This document shows, in pieces, positions 34,018 through 48,913 of a DNA stretch of 64,000 nucleotides. Position numbers and translations under genes: made by a program. The first letter of the stretch is position 1. Each line of letters opens with the position of its first letter. The notes beneath the pieces are model-generated. The model did no database searches, was not told the origin of the DNA, and worked only from the letters and a program-made list of their open reading frames with translations. The DNA comes from Bradyrhizobium sp. CCGUVB1N3 (lineage in GTDB: Bacteria; Pseudomonadota; Alphaproteobacteria; Rhizobiales; Xanthobacteraceae). Location: positions 992,001-1,056,000 of the forward strand of contig NZ_JANADR010000001.1 of NCBI RefSeq assembly GCF_024199925.1, in the 5' to 3' direction.

Positions 34018-34956
34018 ATGATCGGCGTCCTGATCTTTCCCGACTTCCAGTTGCTCGACGCGGCGGGCCCGATCTCGGTGTTCGAGATTGCCTCGCGCTA
34101 CGCGAAGAAGGTCCCCGTCATCCGCGTGCTGGCGCTGAACGCCGGGCCCGTGCGCAGCTCGTCCGGCGTCGAAATCATGGCTCGCGATTTCAAGTCGGCG
34201 CATGCAGTCACGACGCTGATCATCGCCGGCGGCGAGGGCGTGGCGGGCGCAGCGCGCTGCACGGCAACGCTTGCCTTCGTGCAACGGCTGGCCAGGCGCG
34301 GCGTGCGCGTCGCGAGCGTCTGCTCCGGTGCCTATGTGCTCGCGGAGGCAGGGCTGCTGGACGGCAAGCGCGCGACCACGCATTGGGGCCGCACGCCCGA
34401 TTTCGTGGCGCGCTATCCCAAGGTGAAGCTCGAGCCCGACCAGATCTTCACCCGCGACGGCGACGTCTGGACGTCGGCCGGCATCACCGCCGGCATCGAC
34501 CTTGCCCTGGCGATGGTGACGGAGGATCACGGCGAGGCGATCGCGCAGGACACCGCGCGCCAGCTCGTGCTGTACCATCGTCGCAGCGGTGGACAGTCGC
34601 AATTCTCCTCGCTCCTGGAATTGAAGGCGCCGAACGGGCGCTTCGGACCGCTGCTCGCCTGGGCGCGCGAGAACCTCGATACGCCGCTCACGGTCGAGGA
34701 CCTCGCCGAGCGCGCCAATATGAGCGCGCGGCATTTTGCGCGCGCCTTTGCCGCGGAGACCGGCTCGACGCCGTCAAAGGCGATCGAGCGTCTGCGTGTC
34801 GAGGTGGCGCGCGAGCGCGTGCAGTCGTCCAGCGAGGCGATCGAGCTCGTGGCGCAGTCGACCGGCTTTCGCGATCCTGAAAGGATGCGCCGCGCCTTCA
34901 TCCGCGCCTTCGGCCAGCCGCCGCAATCGCTGCGGCGGGCGGCGCGGGCGGGCTAG
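34018..34956 (+). CDS. GlxA-type AraC-family regulator with DJ-1 domain
   Basis: A 312-residue transcription regulator. Residues 1-180 are a DJ-1/PfpI-like ligand domain (MIGVLIFPDFQLLDAAGPIS, VASVCSGAYVLAEAGLLDGK); residues about 210-310 are two AraC-type HTH motifs (LTVEDLAERANMSARHFARA, SSEAIELVAQSTGFRDPERM) ending RRAFIRAFGQPPQSLRR. The ATG at 34018 is preferred over an upstream TTG. It probably regulates the divergent DJ-1 gene and itself. The effector is unknown; GlxA relatives sense quaternary amines or amino acids. Confidence 0.9.
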   Translation: MIGVLIFPDFQLLDAAGPISVFEIASRYAKKVPVIRVLALNAGPVRSSSGVEIMARDFKSAHAVTTLIIAGGEGVAGAARCTATLAFVQRLARRGVRVASVCSGAYVLAEAGLLDGKRATTHWGRTPDFVARYPKVKLEPDQIFTRDGDVWTSAGITAGIDLALAMVTEDHGEAIAQDTARQLVLYHRRSGGQSQFSSLLELKAPNGRFGPLLAWARENLDTPLTVEDLAERANMSARHFARAFAAETGSTPSKAIERLRVEVARERVQSSSEAIELVAQSTGFRDPERMRRAFIRAFGQPPQSLRRAARAG

Positions 34957-35050
34957 CGTCCGCCGTGGCTCAACGTATGGAGGCGTACCCCACCATGCCG
35001 CGGGTAACAACAGTGGTGGGTTACGCTTCGCTAATCCCACTGCGTCAAAG

Positions 35051-35180
35051 ACCCTCATGGTGAGGAGCGCGGAGCGCGTCTCCGGACGATGCTGCGCATC
35101 GCCGGGCGAACCATGAAGGCCCGGATCTCACCCGCGGCCATCCTTCGAGACGCGCGTTCCGCGCTCCTCAGGATGAGGAG
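35051..35180. repeat. Dispersed palindromic repeat pair (CCTTCGAGACGC type)
   Basis: ACCCTCATGGTGAGGAGCGC to GCGTCTCCGG and CGAACCATGAAGG, then CCATCCTTCGAGACGC to GCTCCTCAGGATGAGG. A worn GTAG-type REP (GGTGGGTTACGCTTCGC) lies just before it at about 34980-35040. Confidence 0.75.
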
Positions 35181-35204
35181 AGGAGTGCTCGTGACGCAGT
35201 CGTA

Positions 35205-35840
35205 CTAGCCCACGTTTGCGCATAAGGCGTCCGCAATGTCGTCCATCCGCTCGAAGGTGTGATCGGGTGCAAGCGCCCGCAACGCCGCGGGCGCTGCATA
35301 GCCCCAGCATACCGCGCCGCAGGCAATCCCCACCGCGCGCGCCGCCTCGATATCGCGGACCTCGTCGCCGATCGCGATCACCTGTGCCGGCTGCACGCCG
35401 GCGCGGCGGATGACGCGGCGGAATTTGGCGGGCTTGCCGAACAGCGAAGCGGAGCAGTCGAAATGCGCGAACAGGCTCGCTGCCGCGCCGAGCTTCTCGC
35501 GCGCATTGGCTTCGCTGTCGGACGTCACCAGCGCGAGCTGCACGCCGCTTGCGGCAAGCGTCTGCAGCATGGCCTCGACGCCGGAGAACAGGGAAATCTC
35601 CGCCGCGGCCTCCGCCTTCAGCCGCCGCGCATGCCGCGCGATCGCCGGCAGCTTCCACAAGGGCACCTCGAGCCGCCTCAAAATCTCGCGCGTCGAGGCA
35701 TGCCGCAGCCCCTCGACCTCCTCGTCGGCCACGCGGCGAAAGCTGAAGCGGTCGGCGACGTCGTTGATCGTGCGCAGAAACCACGGAAAGCTGTCGGCCA
35801 GCGTGCCGTCGAGATCGAAGATGACGAGGGAGTAGGGCAT
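35205..35840 (-). CDS. HAD-superfamily hydrolase, phosphoglycolate phosphatase-like
   Basis: A 211-residue haloacid-dehalogenase-fold phosphatase. Motif I FDLDGTLADS (nucleophile Asp9, general acid Asp11), a helical cap (residues about 18-85), motif II LALVTSDS, motif III Lys in FGKPAKFRRVIRRAG and motif IV IAIGDEVRDIEAA. This is the Gph/pyrophosphatase subgroup; 2-phosphoglycolate is a likely but unproven substrate. It ends just beyond the repeat at 35051-35180. Alone in its unit. Confidence 0.9.
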   Translation of the reverse strand: MPYSLVIFDLDGTLADSFPWFLRTINDVADRFSFRRVADEEVEGLRHASTREILRRLEVPLWKLPAIARHARRLKAEAAAEISLFSGVEAMLQTLAASGVQLALVTSDSEANAREKLGAAASLFAHFDCSASLFGKPAKFRRVIRRAGVQPAQVIAIGDEVRDIEAARAVGIACGAVCWGYAAPAALRALAPDHTFERMDDIADALCANVG

Positions 35841-35873
35841 AAAGCGATTGGAAGCGCGAGATATCTAGCTACG

Positions 35874-36409
35874 TCAGCTTGACGACAATGCGTCAGCCGG
35901 TGAAGCCGAATGGAAGTCCTTTCGGTATTTCAGGCGCGCATTCCGAAAATTACGCCGCGAGACCCAATGGACTCGTCCGAATCCATCAGCGACTCCGACC
36001 TGCGAAAAGTCATCTTTGAGAAAGCAATCACTGGTGTAAGGAAAGATGAAGTTTGCTTGGTCTCCAACTTCGAGACGAGTAGACGCTGGCGTAGTGGCCC
36101 AATGCCCATAGTCAGGATAAAGCATCGCGCGGCCTCGGTCTCGATCGAGCAAGGTTCGCTTTAGCCAATTCTTCCGAACGAAAGTGAGCCCAATTCGGTT
36201 GGGTATCGGACCAATGTTCAGCGCCTCCACTGAGACAAACGGTCCATCAGATGGATGACCTGCTTGAATGATCCTCTTTACACCTATCGCGACCTTGAAT
36301 TTTGGCCTTCTGATTGCGTCGCGATAGACAGTCCAGCCAAGCGTCAGCGAGGATATCGCTAAAGCCAAGATGCTAGTAATTGTTGGAACAGCGCTTTGAA
36401 GGTCGGAAC

Positions 36410-36413
<4 letters not shown>
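35874..36413 (-). CDS. Hypothetical membrane-anchored protein coupled to uvrA
   Basis: A 179-residue protein of unknown function. One N-terminal membrane helix (residues about 8-31, [20 protein letters not shown]) is followed by a soluble, probably beta-rich domain: [60 protein letters not shown] and [14 protein letters not shown]. The GTG start shares GTGA with the uvrA stop, so translation is probably coupled. GC is clearly lower than in uvrA, so it may have been acquired later and inserted into the uvrA transcript. No recognised family. Confidence 0.72.
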
Positions 36414-39388
<2,975 letters not shown>

Positions 39389-39486
39389 CCCAGTAGTCCC
39401 CAAGGAGATTCCCACGCTGCGCGGCCGCGCCGGCGTTCAGGCGCGCCTCGCCCGGAACCGGGGATGGACGCCGTTGGGTAGGCTGC

Positions 39487-39501
39487 GAACGTAGGAAGAA
39501 C
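39487..39501 (-). promoter_or_regulatory. SOS box (LexA site) of uvrA
   Basis: GAAC-GTAGGAA-GAAC, a perfect match to the alphaproteobacterial LexA motif GAAC-N7-GAAC (GTTC-N7-GTTC on the minus strand), 99 bp before the uvrA start. Confidence 0.85.
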
Positions 39502-39601
39502 GAGCGAGGATTTCCAGTGCGAGTTGCGAATCGTCAACGGATTGTTGGCGTGCTGGCGGCACTTGGCAGTAGCCCAGCAGTGCTGCCGCCTCTGGACCAA
39601 A

Positions 39602-39628
39602 CAAAAAGGCCGGCGCGAGGCCGGCCTT
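39602..39628 (-). terminator. Terminator of first Omp25-like gene
   Basis: AAGGCCGG (39606-39613) and CCGGCCTT (39621-39628), read on the minus strand, are followed by TTTGT. It lies 29 bases past the stop codon. Confidence 0.85.
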
Positions 39629-39656
39629 CAGTCGAAAATTGATGGTCTGCCGAAGC

Positions 39657-40328
39657 TCAGTACTTCGCGACCACTGGGCCGCCGAAGTGATAGTTCACGC
39701 CGACCTGGACGCTGTGGAGGTTCAGCGTGCCGGACGAAACGGTGCCGGCGAAGTAGTTCTCGCTGCCGAGGCTACGATAGAGGTACTCGCCCTTCACCGA
39801 CCACTGCGGAGCGAAGAAGGCTTCGACGCCCGCGCCGACCGTCCAGCCCGTGTGGAACTGGCTGTCCGAAGCGGTCACGCCGAGGACGTCGGTGGTCAGC
39901 TTGTTGTTGATCCAGGCAAAGCCGCCGGTGCCGTAGAGCAGGACCTGGTCGAACGCCACGCCGACGCGACCGCGCACTGTCCCCAGCGAATTGATCCGGC
40001 TGGTCACAGCGAGCACGCCGGGGGTGCCGGCCGTGGCGTTGACGTCAGCCCAGCCGCCATCGGCCTCGAGACCGAACACGATGTTGCTGGCCTGCCAGTT
40101 GTAGCCAACGGTGCCGCCGGCGAAACCGCCCTTCATCTTCGGGTCAGTGGAGGTGTTTTCCCAAGCGTAGCCGCCGAAACCACCGAGGTAGAAGCCGGTC
40201 CAGTTATAGACCGCCGCTGCGGCCACCGGGGCCTTGGTGTAGGGGCGGGCCGCCAGATCGGCGGCCATGGCCGGGGCGAACGCGCTGAGTGCGAACAAGC
40301 TGGCCGAAGCCAACAAAACCTTCTTCAT
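39657..40328 (-). CDS. Omp25/RopB-like outer membrane beta-barrel protein
   Basis: A 223-residue outer membrane protein of the Omp25/31 (OMP_b-brl) type. Signal peptide 1-22 (LLASASLFALSAFAPAMAA), then ADLAARPYTKAP, the motif common at the mature N-terminus in rhizobia, and an eight-strand barrel pattern (NWTGFYLGGFGGYAWE, GGTVGYNWQASNIVFGLE, GTVRGRVGVAFDQVLLYGTG, SVKGEYLYRS) ending in aromatic KY as needed for BAM recognition. It is paired with the paralogue at 40566; each has its own terminator. It is likely an abundant envelope structural protein. Confidence 0.92.
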   Translation of the reverse strand: MKKVLLASASLFALSAFAPAMAADLAARPYTKAPVAAAAVYNWTGFYLGGFGGYAWENTSTDPKMKGGFAGGTVGYNWQASNIVFGLEADGGWADVNATAGTPGVLAVTSRINSLGTVRGRVGVAFDQVLLYGTGGFAWINNKLTTDVLGVTASDSQFHTGWTVGAGVEAFFAPQWSVKGEYLYRSLGSENYFAGTVSSGTLNLHSVQVGVNYHFGGPVVAKY

Positions 40329-40513
40329 CTTCTTTAATCCCAGTCCCAGTTTCTGTTTTTGCCTTCCGTGCGCAGGAAGGACATCGGACGCACAGGTCCA
40401 ACTGATGCCGTGCTTACACCAGTGAAGCCGCAAGTTGTGTGCCCGAGATACCACACCACAGGGAAAAAGCGTGAGGATGGCTGACCTATTCACGCCGGCT
40501 GGATCCACGCAGC

Positions 40514-40541
40514 AAAAAGGCCGGCGCAAGGCCGGCCTTTT
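40514..40541 (-). terminator. Terminator of second Omp25-like gene
   Basis: AAAAGGCCGG (40515-40524) and CCGGCCTTTT (40532-40541) pair perfectly over 10 bp; on the minus strand five T end the stem. It is nearly the same sequence as the terminator at 39602. Confidence 0.88.
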
Positions 40542-40565
40542 CGACAGGAAGAGTTTTGGCGAAGA

Positions 40566-41348
40566 TCAGTACTTCGCGATCAGCGGGCCGCCCCAGCGAT
40601 AGTTCAGGCGGACAAGGCCCATATCGACGTTCTGGCTGATTCGGTCGGCGCCGAATGTCAGGCCGCCGGGCGTCGTGAAGCCAATGGTGCGGTTGCCCAG
40701 GAAGATGTGGTCGTACTCGACACCAACCGACCAGTTCGGCGCAAAGCCGAATTCCAGGCCGGCCCCCACCGTGCCACCCCAACGGGTTTCGCTGGCCGAA
40801 CCGAGCAGGGTGCCGGCACCGACGATGCCGGGCGCGACAAAAACGTCGTACTTGTCGCCGACGACCGCGCCGCCGCCCTTCACGTAGAAGAGCACGTTGT
40901 TCCAGGCGTAGCCGACCTGGCCGGTGATCAGGCCGAAGGCATCGATGCGCGAGCGGTTGCGGTCCGTCGGGAAGGCGAGGCTGACGTTATCTCCCCTGAA
41001 ATCGGCCCAGTTGCCCTGGCCTTCGACGCCGAACACCCACTGGCCGGACTGCCAGCGATAGCCGATCTGGCCGCCGATCGTGCCGCCGGTCGCATTGTGG
41101 CAGCCTTCACCCACAAGACTGCCCACAACACCAGTCACCGCGCCGGTGCTGTCCAGGAAGTCCCAGCATTTGTGGGTCGAGCCACCGCCGCCGTTGATGC
41201 CGATGTAGAAGCCGCTCCAATCGTAGATTGCGGCGACCATCGGGGGCGGGGCCTTCACGTATGGACGCGCTGCCATATCTGCCGCGCTCGCCGGAGCCGA
41301 CAGGCTCAACGCAACCGCACCAACTGCACCCACCAAAATCTTCTTCAT
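40566..41348 (-). CDS. Omp25/RopB-like outer membrane beta-barrel protein
   Basis: A 260-residue paralogue of the gene at 39657. Signal peptide 1-22 (KKILVGAVGAVALSLSAPASAA), mature start ADMAARPYVKAPPP, barrel strands YDWSGFYIGINGGGG, GGQIGYRWQSGQWVFGVEGQ, GLITGQVGYAWNNVLFYVKG, SVGVEYDHIFLG and a C-terminal KY. An insert near residues 55-85 holds two Cys (KCWDFLDSTG, GEGCHNATG) that could form a disulfide in a surface loop; the paralogue lacks it. GGAGGGA lies 9 bases before the ATG. Confidence 0.92.
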   Translation of the reverse strand: MKKILVGAVGAVALSLSAPASAADMAARPYVKAPPPMVAAIYDWSGFYIGINGGGGSTHKCWDFLDSTGAVTGVVGSLVGEGCHNATGGTIGGQIGYRWQSGQWVFGVEGQGNWADFRGDNVSLAFPTDRNRSRIDAFGLITGQVGYAWNNVLFYVKGGGAVVGDKYDVFVAPGIVGAGTLLGSASETRWGGTVGAGLEFGFAPNWSVGVEYDHIFLGNRTIGFTTPGGLTFGADRISQNVDMGLVRLNYRWGGPLIAKY

Positions 41349-41798
41349 TATTCAGTCCCTCCGGCTGTGCCGCTTCTTTCTTTAGTCCCCGAAGCGGTCA
41401 ATCAGGCGCGACGCCCAATGAATTGATGTTGCGCCGAGCCTAGTCTGATTTGGGGGTAGAGTCCGTCTCCAAAAGGCAACAGTCGCGAGTGAAGTGAGCG
41501 GTTCCTAAGTTAATGAATGTTAAGCGGTATTCCCGTCCGCGGGAACCCGAAAAAGTTCCATGCGGTTCCGATGATTTCCTGGACATGCAACCCCATGTTG
41601 CGGGCGTATCCCGTCACCGCCCTGTGGAACAAAGCTGGAACACTGCCGCGCCCGGTGCTATATGTGGGGATAACCTGCGGGACCGCGGGCTCGGTAACGT
41701 GCGCGAGCGTATAGGGTCCCTCAGCAGGCGGCAGCGAGCGGTTTTGGCACGGCTCCGGCTTTTTCGAACAATTTGGCAGTTTGGAGTGGAGAGCGGCA
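41349..41798. other. Intergenic region between omp and ssb genes
   Basis: 450 bases between divergent genes. The right part holds the ssb SOS box (41627-41641); a possible ssb -10, TATATG, lies at 41659-41664. The left part should hold the omp promoter. No gene is supported; a minus-strand frame overlapping ssb here is a shadow. Confidence 0.5.
41627..41641 (+). promoter_or_regulatory. SOS box (LexA site) of ssb
   Basis: GAAC-AAAGCTG-GAAC, a perfect GAAC-N7-GAAC LexA motif, 158 bp before the ssb start and just upstream of a TATATG -10-like box. Confidence 0.82.
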
Positions 41799-42290
41799 AT
41801 GGCGGGAAGCGTCAACAAGGTCATTCTGGTCGGAAATCTCGGCAAGGATCCGGAGATCCGCCGCACCCAGGACGGGCGGCCGATTGCCAATCTGAGTGTT
41901 GCGACGTCGGAGACCTGGCGGGACAAGGCGACCGGCGAGCGCAAGGAAAAGACCGAGTGGCATCGCGTCGTGATCTTCAATGAAGGGCTCTGCAAGGTCG
42001 CCGAACAGTACCTGAAGAAGGGCGCCAAGATTTACGTCGAGGGTGCGCTCCAGACTCGCAAATGGACCGACCAGAGCGGTGTCGAAAAGTACTCGACCGA
42101 GGTCGTGCTTCAGGGCTTCAACTCAACCCTCACCATGCTCGACGGCCGCGGTGGCGGGGGAGGCGGCAGCTTCGGCGAGGAGCCGGGCGGCGATTTCGGC
42201 TCCAGCAGCCCGGTGAGCAGCGCGCCGCGCCGCGCGGTCGCCACGGGCGGTGGCCGCAACAGCGACATGGACGACGACATCCCGTTCTGA
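41799..42290 (+). CDS. ssb: Single-stranded DNA-binding protein
   Basis: A 163-residue SSB that coats single-stranded DNA in replication, recombination and repair. The OB fold covers residues 1-115 ([70 protein letters not shown]). A flexible Gly/Ser-rich linker follows and the protein ends in the acidic tip DMDDDIPF, which recruits partner proteins. The ATG at 41799 has GGAGAG upstream; a GTG six codons earlier is less likely. The SOS box upstream predicts DNA-damage induction. It is followed by the gyrA region. Confidence 0.97.
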   Translation: MAGSVNKVILVGNLGKDPEIRRTQDGRPIANLSVATSETWRDKATGERKEKTEWHRVVIFNEGLCKVAEQYLKKGAKIYVEGALQTRKWTDQSGVEKYSTEVVLQGFNSTLTMLDGRGGGGGGSFGEEPGGDFGSSSPVSSAPRRAVATGGGRNSDMDDDIPF

Positions 42291-42483
42291 CGTCGCGCCG
42301 CTTCGCGCGGAACGACAGCATTTCCGATCAACCGACTGGCGGAGCTCGCATCTTGCGCGTTCGCCTCATGTTGGGTCTCAAGGGATTGGACGCCCGGCGA
42401 TGTGAATGGTATTAAGTTAATGTTAATGCTACTTACATCGCTTGCGCCTGATACTCGGGCGCCATCATTGGGACGCGTCAGCC

Positions 42484-42882
42484 ATGACCCTCGCGCCGCT
42501 GCTCGACGCAGCTCCAGCCATCCCGCTCCACGCCTTTGCGGCGATGACTGCCTTCGTGCTCGGCGTCGTCCAGTTCGCGGCCCCCAAGGGCACGCTGCCG
42601 CACCAGACCGTCGGCTGGATCTGGGTGGCGCTGATGGCCCTCGTGGCTGCGTCGTCGTTCTGGATCCACCAGATCCGGCTGGTGGGGCCGTTCGGTCCGA
42701 TTCATCTGCTCTCGATCTTCACGCTCGTGATGTTGCCGCTCGCGGTGTGGCGGGCGCACACCCATCGCATCGCCGCTCACCGGTGGTCGATGATCTTCCT
42801 GTTCACCGGCGCGCTGGTGATCGCGGGGCTGTTCACGCTGCTGCCGGGACGCATCATGCATCACGTGATTTTCGGCTCGTAG
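42484..42882 (+). CDS. DUF2306-like membrane protein
   Basis: A 132-residue protein with four predicted membrane helices: LHAFAAMTAFVLGVVQFAAP, TVGWIWVALMALVAASSFWI, IHLLSIFTLVMLPLAVWRAH and WSMIFLFTGALVIAGLFTLL. Conserved His are spaced as in DUF2306 proteins (LHAF, HQTVGWIW, HLLSIF, HTHRIAAHRW, MHHVIF), which may bind heme or metal. Ends PGRIMHHVIFGS. The start at 42484 is an ATG with GGGACG upstream. Function is not established. It lies between ssb and gyrA on the same strand. Confidence 0.82.
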   Translation: MTLAPLLDAAPAIPLHAFAAMTAFVLGVVQFAAPKGTLPHQTVGWIWVALMALVAASSFWIHQIRLVGPFGPIHLLSIFTLVMLPLAVWRAHTHRIAAHRWSMIFLFTGALVIAGLFTLLPGRIMHHVIFGS

Positions 42883-43050
42883 GGCGGGGTTCCATCCGGC
42901 CTGTTCCCGCCGCCCGGAAAGGGTCTTCGCAGGGCCCGTAAGTTATTGGAAAAATGAGCGGAAAAAGCGCTTCCCATGGGCTTGCCAGGGTGGTTATCAG
43001 ACCCTCGATGCGCTATATGATTCCCAGATAAAAACTCACCGGATTCCCCC

Positions 43051-45783
<2,733 letters not shown>

Positions 45784-45784
45784 C

Positions 45785-45828
45785 GAGTGGCGAATAGGGT
45801 GCGCTGCTCTATTCGCTATTCGCCACTC
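45785..45828. repeat. Inverted repeat between converging gyrA and kup
   Basis: GAGTGGCGAATAG (45785-45797) and CTATTCGCCACTC (45816-45828) are perfect 13-bp arms; extra copies of GGCGAATAG/CTATTCGC lie beside them, one inside the end of gyrA. It probably acts as a bidirectional transcription stop, though there is no T-run. Confidence 0.65.
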
Positions 45829-45836
45829 ACCATTCG

Positions 45837-47747
45837 CTAGATCTCGAGCTCCGTGCCGAACTCCACGACCTGTCCCGTCGGCACGCCGAAGAACGCGGCG
45901 GAACGTTCGGCGTTACGTTGCAGGAACGCGAACAGCGACTCGCGCCAGACCCACATGCCCGGAATGTCCTCGCTCGGGATGATCGTCTCGCGGCCGACGT
46001 AATAGGTGATGTCGGAGAGGTCGATGCCGGGCAGCTTGCCCTGCCGGCAGGCGAGCTTCAGCCCCTCATAGATGGTCGGGTTCTGCATGAAGCCGTAATG
46101 AAGGACGACGCGCGTGATCGCCGGGATGATCTCGATCACCTCGGCGCGCTCCTCGTCGGGGACGTGCGGCACTTCCTCGATCAGCACGGTTACGAGCAGC
46201 AGGCGTTCATGCAGGACGCGGTTGTGCTTGACGAATTGCGTCAGCGCCAGCGGCACGCCTTTCGGCGCCGAGGCCAGATAGACGGCGGTGCCGGGAAGCC
46301 TGGCGCGGCACTTGTTGACGGCGGTCTCGATCAGATCCTCCTCGGGCTGGCGGAGCTTCGCGCGGGCGCGCTCGACGAGCTTGACGCCGCTACGCCAGGT
46401 CAACATGAGGAAGGCGACGAAGCCCGCGAGCAGCAGCGGAAACCAGCCGCCTTCGAACAGCTTGATCGAATTGGCCGCGAAGAAGATCGTATCGATCGCG
46501 AAGAAGAAGCCGTTGACCGCGACCACGATCCAGGGCGAGTAGCCCCACTGGATCGCGACCAGCGCGGCGAGCAGCGTTGTGATCGCCATCAAGAGCGACA
46601 CCGCGATGCCATAGGCGCCGGCAAGCGCGTCCGACGTGCCGAAGGCGAGCACCGCGCCGAGCGTTGCGGCGGCGAGCAGCCAGTTCACAAGCGGCACATA
46701 GATCTGGCCGATCGCATCGCTCTGGGTGTGACGGATCTGCATCCGCGGCAGGAAGCCGAGCTGGATCGATTGCTGGGTCAGCGAGAACACGCCCGAGATG
46801 ATCGCCTGCGAGGCGATCACGGTCGCAACCGCCGAGAAGGCGACCAGCGGGTAATGCAGGACATCCGGGCAGAGCTGGAAGAACGGATTCTCGATCATCG
46901 TGGGGTCGGTGATCAGGAGCGCCGCCTGGCCGAAATAGTTGAGCACCAAGGCCGGCAGGCAAATGGCGAACCAGGCCAGCCGGATCGGCAAGCGTCCGAA
47001 ATGCCCCATGTCGGCATACATCGCCTCGCCGCCGGTCACCGCCAGGAAGGCCGCGCCGAGAATCGCAAAGGAGACGTGGAAATCCTGGTGGATCAGGAAT
47101 TCGAAGGCATAGAGCGGGCTCAGCGCGGCAAGCACCGCCGGCGCCTTGACGATGCCGTGGATGCCGAGCGCGGCAAGCACGCCGAACCAGGCCAGCATGA
47201 CCGGACCGAAGATCCGGCCGATGAAGCCGGTGCCCTGCTTCTGCATCATGAAGAGGCCGATCAGGATGGCGATCGTGACGGGCACCACGACGGGCGCGAG
47301 CGACGGCGCATCGACTTTCAGGCCTTCGATGGCGCTCAGGACCGAGATCGCCGGCGTGATCGCTCCGTCGCCATAGAGCAGGGCGGCGCCGACGAGGCCG
47401 ACCACGAGGAGATGCGCGCGCCAGGTGCCCGGCTGGGCGTGACGAGCATGCAGCAGTGCCAGCAACGCCACGATTCCGCCTTCGCCGCGGTTATCGGCGC
47501 GCAGGATCAGCAGCGCGTATTTCAGCGAGATGATCAGGAGCAGCGCCCACAGGATCAGGGACGCAACGCCGAGCACGGCATCCTGGGTCACCGTCCCGCC
47601 ATGCGCGGCCGCCTTGGCGGCTTCCTTCAGGGCATAAAGAGGGCTGGTTCCGATATCGCCATAGACGACCCCGAGGGCGCCCATGGTCATGGCAAGCGGC
47701 AACGGATTGGGATGGTGGCCGGTAGCGACAGCAGGCGTACTGGACAA
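45837..47747 (-). CDS. kup: KUP-family potassium uptake protein
   Basis: A 636-residue potassium/proton symporter of the KUP/HAK family. Twelve membrane helices occupy residues about 20-460; the family signature GALGVVYGDIGTSPLYALKE lies in the first helix. Further typical blocks are ADNRGEGGIVALLAL, LYGDGAITPAISVLSAIEGL, GGEAMYADMGHFGR and LNYFGQAALLI; the cytosolic C-terminal domain includes GTAVYLASAPKGVP and a final YVGRETIIPS segment. Two TTG starts lie 6 bases apart; the second (47747) is preferred because GGGGG sits 6 bases before it but touches the first (47753). High-affinity K+ supply at low pH is typical. Confidence 0.95.
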   Translation of the reverse strand: MSSTPAVATGHHPNPLPLAMTMGALGVVYGDIGTSPLYALKEAAKAAAHGGTVTQDAVLGVASLILWALLLIISLKYALLILRADNRGEGGIVALLALLHARHAQPGTWRAHLLVVGLVGAALLYGDGAITPAISVLSAIEGLKVDAPSLAPVVVPVTIAILIGLFMMQKQGTGFIGRIFGPVMLAWFGVLAALGIHGIVKAPAVLAALSPLYAFEFLIHQDFHVSFAILGAAFLAVTGGEAMYADMGHFGRLPIRLAWFAICLPALVLNYFGQAALLITDPTMIENPFFQLCPDVLHYPLVAFSAVATVIASQAIISGVFSLTQQSIQLGFLPRMQIRHTQSDAIGQIYVPLVNWLLAAATLGAVLAFGTSDALAGAYGIAVSLLMAITTLLAALVAIQWGYSPWIVVAVNGFFFAIDTIFFAANSIKLFEGGWFPLLLAGFVAFLMLTWRSGVKLVERARAKLRQPEEDLIETAVNKCRARLPGTAVYLASAPKGVPLALTQFVKHNRVLHERLLLVTVLIEEVPHVPDEERAEVIEIIPAITRVVLHYGFMQNPTIYEGLKLACRQGKLPGIDLSDITYYVGRETIIPSEDIPGMWVWRESLFAFLQRNAERSAAFFGVPTGQVVEFGTELEI

Positions 47748-47871
47748 TGGCAACCCCCTGATGGCGACGCGCCCGCCGGGCTATCCGGGGGGCGCGGTCC
47801 TCCGCTCAGTCTGCGACGAGACGTCGCAAAATTCCATGGGGTTTGTGTGACGCCGGATTAGGCAGCGTGCC

Positions 47872-48129
47872 CTACGGCGTCCGGTCGGCGGTCACAAGGC
47901 GCGCCTCACGCACGTCCGCCTTGCTGCCGGCGCGGCGCAGGCAGGAGGCTTCGAAGTTCGGCCAGGCCTGCTGCGAGCAATCCTTACCGATGACGCGGAT
48001 ATCCAGCCGGTCAGCCTTGGCAAGGGGCTGCGGCACGCTGGCTTCGACGGTCGGAGCAAAGCCGGGCAGGACGGTGAGGGCGGCAGCAACACACGCAGCG
48101 ATAGTGATAGCCGAAAGAGCCTTGAACAT
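47872..48129 (-). CDS. Small exported protein
   Basis: An 85-residue protein with a signal peptide (residues 1-29, AITIAACVAAALTVLPGFAP). The mature part has two Cys (GKDCSQQAWPNFEASCLRRA) that can form one disulfide, followed by REARLVTADRTP. AGGGGA lies 8 bases before the ATG. Proteins with the pattern CSQQAWPxFExxCLR are common in Bradyrhizobium and have no known role. Its promoter lies in the gap shared with coaD. Confidence 0.75.
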   Translation of the reverse strand: MFKALSAITIAACVAAALTVLPGFAPTVEASVPQPLAKADRLDIRVIGKDCSQQAWPNFEASCLRRAGSKADVREARLVTADRTP

Positions 48130-48379
48130 AGACGGTCCCCTGTGATGTGGCCGCTGCGCCTTGAGTGCGGCCCGTCATTTCGTTGGGTGGATTACTAACC
48201 ATGGCCAGTTTCCGGACATCTTCGCCGATGCGGAAAATGGTTTCGTTCGCTATCCGTTTTGTTTCGTCGCTACCCGCAGGACGAAACAGTTCAGGGAATT
48301 CCGACAGGTTCTCGCGGGAAAAACGGACAGGGAACCTCGCCGGCTTGCCGGGCAAGGCGGGGCGCGGTAGGAGGAGGCC

Positions 48380-48877
48380 ATGCCGCGTATCGCCTTTTAT
48401 CCGGGTTCCTTCGATCCCATCACCAACGGCCATCTGGACGTGGTCCGGCATGCCGTTCCCCTGTGCGACCGGCTGGTCGTGGCGCTTGGCGTGCACCCCG
48501 GCAAGAAGCCGCTGTTCTCGACCGAGGAGCGGCTGAAGATGCTCCACGACGTCTGCGAACCGATCGCCGCACAGGCCGGCTGCATTTTCGAGGCCACGAC
48601 CTTCGACGACCTGACTGTGACCGCGGCGCGCAAGCATGGCGCGACCATCATGATCAGGGGCCTTCGCGATGGCACCGACCTCGACTACGAAATGCAGCTC
48701 GCCGGCATGAACGAGGCCATGGCGCCCGAGGTGCATACCGTCTTCCTGCCGGCCTCACCCATGGTCCGCCCGATCACCGCCACACTGGTGCGCCAGATCG
48801 CCGGCATGGGCGGGGATGTCTCGGCATTCGTGCCGCCTCTCGTCGCAAGCCTGCTCAAGGCAAAATTCGCCGGCTAA
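48380..48877 (+). CDS. coaD: Phosphopantetheine adenylyltransferase
   Basis: A 165-residue enzyme that transfers AMP to 4'-phosphopantetheine, the fourth step of coenzyme A synthesis. The nucleotidyltransferase motif [16 protein letters not shown] holds the TNGH nucleotide-binding His (His18). Later come [20 protein letters not shown], the conserved RGLRxxxDxxYExQ block, and [29 protein letters not shown] lies before the ATG. It is followed after 36 bases by a cyclophilin gene on the same strand, so it may head an operon with the next three genes. Confidence 0.97.
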   Translation: MPRIAFYPGSFDPITNGHLDVVRHAVPLCDRLVVALGVHPGKKPLFSTEERLKMLHDVCEPIAAQAGCIFEATTFDDLTVTAARKHGATIMIRGLRDGTDLDYEMQLAGMNEAMAPEVHTVFLPASPMVRPITATLVRQIAGMGGDVSAFVPPLVASLLKAKFAG

Positions 48878-48913
48878 CGGCGCGCGTTTCATCTCATCTG
48901 ATCCGGAGTTTTC

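Noticed and set aside
41510..42028. A 172-codon minus-strand frame overlapping ssb
   Set aside because: Shadow of ssb and its promoter region, with no ribosome site and Cys/Ser-rich random composition.
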